Shown here: positions 7,443 through 8,980 of the stretch, in pieces
How the letters are laid out: each line of letters opens with the position of its first letter
Numbering within the stretch: position 1 is the first letter of the stretch
Assembly: GCA_029880025.1 (NCBI GenBank)
Contig: JAOUPE010000047.1
Span: forward strand, 1 to 8,980
Length of the DNA stretch: 8,980 bases
Origin: Caldifarciminota bacterium
GTDB taxonomy: Bacteria; Hydrothermota; Tepidihabitantia; Tepidihabitantales; JAOUPE01
Direction: 5' to 3'
Position numbers and translations under genes: made by a program
The notes under the pieces: model-generated
What the model was told of the DNA's origin: nothing
Database searches by the model: none
Seen by the model: the letters and a program-made list of their open reading frames with translations, nothing else

Positions 7443-7772
7443 TTATTTTAAGGCTCGGATTTTACCACGACCGAACTGGCGATTTACTCGCATGCCAGAT
7501 TTTAAGGGTTCGGTGCAAACCATCACATTAGGTTTACCATCCACCATCATCAGACAGGAGGAACATTTGCCGACCGCACAAAAGAAACCGCGGGCTCGTT
7601 TCAGTTTTTCAGTGTAGCGAAAGACCTTTATGCCATTGGCAACCAAAGCAGCCGCAATCGGTTCACCTTCATAACCGAAGATTTCTTTTCGCTCAAAAAA
7701 GAATTTGACCAATTTCTTTTCCGGAAAATCGAGAATCGGGTGTTGCTGAATACGGTTTGCCAAAGCCTTCAT
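7443..7772 (-). CDS. [2Fe-2S]-binding protein, HcnA-like
   Basis: A protein of 109 residues starting at the ATG at 7772. A longer reading from 7820 is possible in this frame, but those 16 residues lie wholly inside the upstream gene, and the ATG at 7772 sits in a TAATG junction with that gene's stop. The cysteine pattern C65-x4-C70-x2-C73-x12-C86, in FFCAVGKCSSCLMMVDGKPNVMVC, matches small plant-type ferredoxin domains of the HcnA / opine oxidase kind. The N-terminus contains HPILDFPE and later EGEPIAAALVANGIKV, also typical of that group. It probably passes electrons to or from the FAD/NAD oxidoreductase encoded just downstream. It has no good Shine-Dalgarno of its own at normal distance, so translation likely depends on ribosomes finishing the HTH gene. 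Confidence 0.87.
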   Translation of the reverse strand: MKALANRIQQHPILDFPEKKLVKFFFERKEIFGYEGEPIAAALVANGIKVFRYTEKLKRARGFFCAVGKCSSCLMMVDGKPNVMVCTEPLKSGMRVNRQFGRGKIRALK

Positions 7773-8035
7773 TACGGCTTTTTCGTTTTTTCTCCTAGTC
7801 CAACACACTGCAGCGAACAATATTTCTGCTTACGGTTTCTGAGTTGGAACATTTTACCACAACCCAGGCATTTACGTTTACCTAATCGAATTTGAGCGCG
7901 GGAACGATAAACCCTATCGGTTTCTCGGATGATTTGTCTTACCCGTTCCCTTGAAACACCGACCTGACGGGCAATCTCTGCCATCGGTCCGCCGGTTTTC
8001 ATCAACCTTAACACCTGTTCACGTACGCCTTTCAT
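7772..8035 (-). CDS. Small helix-turn-helix / zinc-ribbon protein, putative DNA-binding regulator
   Basis: A basic protein of 87 residues. Residues about 18-38 (MAEIARQVGVSRERVRQIIRE) form a clear helix-turn-helix resembling region 4 of sigma70 factors and HTH_7/resolvase-type modules. The second half has a four-cysteine zinc site, C56-x2-C59 and C73-x3-C77, in CLGCGKMF and KYCSLQC. Many residues in between are arginine or lysine, which fits nucleic-acid binding. The family is not one I can name. It lies between purQ (57 bases upstream) and the [2Fe-2S] gene, overlapping the latter by one base as TAATG, so it is made together with the redox pair and could regulate that operon. The start is fixed by a strong AAGGAGG seven bases before the ATG. 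Sites it might bind cannot be identified here. Confidence 0.75.
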   Translation of the reverse strand: MKGVREQVLRLMKTGGPMAEIARQVGVSRERVRQIIRETDRVYRSRAQIRLGKRKCLGCGKMFQLRNRKQKYCSLQCVGLGEKTKKP

Positions 8036-8042
8036 TTCATTA

Positions 8043-8049
8043 CCTCCTT
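8043..8049 (-). promoter_or_regulatory. Shine-Dalgarno of the HTH/zinc-ribbon gene
   Basis: AAGGAGG on the minus strand, seven bases before the ATG at 8035. Another ATG at 8040 is only three bases from the end of this site, is out of frame and reads ATG AAA TGA, so it is not the start. Confidence 0.8.
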
Positions 8050-8092
8050 GGTTTATTTCTTCTTAAATCGGATAAAAATCAAAAATACCAGA

Positions 8093-8875
8093 TTAAAGAT
8101 TTTTTCGCACATAGTTGACCGCATTTTGGTAAATAAATCGACCTTGTGGTTCTACCGATGCTTGGCGATGCCAATGCGGATGAAAATTAGCCTGCAAAAA
8201 GCGTTCAGGATGAGGCATCAAGCCAAAAATCCTGCCGGTCGGGTCACAGATGCCGGCAATATTTTCAATCGAGCCGTTTGGGTTATACGGATAGCCGGCT
8301 TTTCTGCCTTGCTCATCAACATAAGTGAGAACGACTTGACCATTGGCTTTGATTTGTTTAAGGATTTTTTCATTTTTCGGGATGAATTTGCCTTCGGCAT
8401 GAGCCACCGGCATATAGAGCAGCGCTTCAATGCCATTGGTGAATAGGCAGCGGTTACCCTTAACATTTTTAAGATATACCCAACGGTCTTCATAACGGTT
8501 CGAATCATTAGCATCCAGAGTAACGGTCTGGTCTTTAAAATAGCCGTCATTACCCGGCAGAATACCTGCTTTAACCAGAACCTGAAAACCATTACAAATA
8601 CCGATTATCAACTTGTCGTCTCGGATGAATTTTTCAATATCCTCGCTTAGACCGAATTTAAGTTCGGCGGCAAGAATTCGACCCGCGGCAATATAATCGC
8701 CATAGGTGAAACCACCCGGGATCGCCAGTATCGCATAATTAGCCAAAGATTTTCTTTTCGTTTTCACCTGGTTGATATGCACTAAATCCACTTTCGCACC
8801 AGCCAGTTCAAACGCATAGGCGGTCTCCGAATCGCAATTAGTACCGGCAGCAAATAAAATTGCAACCTTTACCAC
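8093..8875 (-). CDS. purQ: Phosphoribosylformylglycinamidine synthase, glutaminase subunit PurQ
   Basis: PurQ is the glutamine amidotransferase subunit that supplies ammonia to PurL for the fourth step of purine synthesis (FGAR to FGAM). With the GTG start at 8875 it has 260 residues, longer than the roughly 227 of the Bacillus enzyme but normal for long-form PurQ. Class I amidotransferase features are clear: PGGFTYGDY, the nucleophile C94 in GICNGFQ, and the His-Glu pair H222/E224 in MPHPER. MPVAHAEGKF and a C-terminal FHPHWHRQ segment are also family-like. The frame is open upstream through a TTG at 8911 and on to the window edge, but similarity should begin at VKVAILFAAGTNCDSE, so GTG 8875 is preferred. 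An AGGAG lies only two bases before it. No purS or purL is visible. An HTH gene follows after 57 bases without a visible terminator. Confidence 0.93.
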   Translation of the reverse strand: MVKVAILFAAGTNCDSETAYAFELAGAKVDLVHINQVKTKRKSLANYAILAIPGGFTYGDYIAAGRILAAELKFGLSEDIEKFIRDDKLIIGICNGFQVLVKAGILPGNDGYFKDQTVTLDANDSNRYEDRWVYLKNVKGNRCLFTNGIEALLYMPVAHAEGKFIPKNEKILKQIKANGQVVLTYVDEQGRKAGYPYNPNGSIENIAGICDPTGRIFGLMPHPERFLQANFHPHWHRQASVEPQGRFIYQNAVNYVRKNL

Positions 8876-8883
8876 AACTCCTA

Positions 8884-8911
8884 AAAATACCCGAAACTCA
8901 TGATTTGTCAA
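8884..8911 (-). promoter_or_regulatory. Possible promoter of purQ
   Basis: Minus-strand TTGACA (8911-8906), a 16-base spacer and TATTTT (8889-8884, four of six consensus bases). The start of transcription would fall near 8877, within a few bases of the GTG start, so the mRNA would have almost no leader and the AGGAG at 8882-8878 would be at its very tip. A second TTGACA occurs about 25 bases further upstream but lacks a good -10. This is weaker than the other promoters in the window. Confidence 0.4.
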
Positions 8912-8980
8912 GAGGCAGTTAAAGATGTCAATAAACCATCCGAATAGTAAGACCGAGATAAAATAAAGCTGCTCATCAGT

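Noticed and set aside
7773..7820. N-terminal extension of the [2Fe-2S] protein by 16 residues
   Set aside because: The extension lies inside the upstream HTH gene in another frame, while the TAATG junction and family length favour the start at 7772.
8048..8446. Plus-strand open frame of 132 codons opposite purQ
   Set aside because: The opposite strand encodes the strongly conserved C-terminal half of PurQ. The plus-strand product resembles nothing I know and has no ribosome binding site.

Overview
This window comes from a bacterial chromosome, moderately AT-rich and with short intergenic gaps. It carries a mixture of housekeeping and unfamiliar genes. By eye there are four sigma70-type promoters (TTGACA-like -35, 16-bp spacer, AT-rich -10) and several strong Shine-Dalgarno sites, which argues for a bacterium and against an archaeon. 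The lineage cannot be fixed from the sequence. The compact layout, a long-form PurQ and unusual domain combinations would suit a poorly cultured phylum, but that is inference. I see no tRNA, rRNA, CRISPR array, insertion sequence or convincing terminator.

Region 1 (1-3033, minus strand): a two-gene block. An ARPP-1-like protein of 306 residues (2037-2957) has its own promoter. Thirty-eight bases further on comes a large open frame that leaves the window at base 1. In one uninterrupted frame it encodes a complete, catalytically intact Ser/Thr protein kinase domain followed by a UvrD/PcrA-type superfamily 1 DNA helicase. This kinase-helicase fusion is the most unusual object in the window.

Region 2 (3034-5986): the tldD-tldE (pmbA) metalloprotease pair on the minus strand, with a 4-base ATGA overlap. 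It is driven by a promoter at 5860-5887 and has a roughly 109-base leader containing a dyad. A second promoter (5954-5981) diverges from it and fires to the right. About 240 bases between tldD and the next gene hold only this regulatory material.

Region 3 (5987-6334, plus strand): a small four-helix membrane protein of unknown function. Its ATG lies where transcription should start, so the mRNA may be leaderless. Its 3' end overlaps the convergent neighbour by 20 bases.

Region 4 (6315-8911, minus strand): an apparent operon purQ - small HTH/zinc-ribbon protein - [2Fe-2S] protein - FAD/NAD oxidoreductase. The last two resemble the HcnA/HcnB (opine or sarcosine oxidase-like) electron-transfer subunits, but no amino-acid oxidase subunit is visible. 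The HTH gene is coupled to the [2Fe-2S] gene by a TAATG junction. Bases 8912-8980 hold no assignable gene. The purQ frame is open through them to the edge, and the end of an upstream gene could lie there in another frame.
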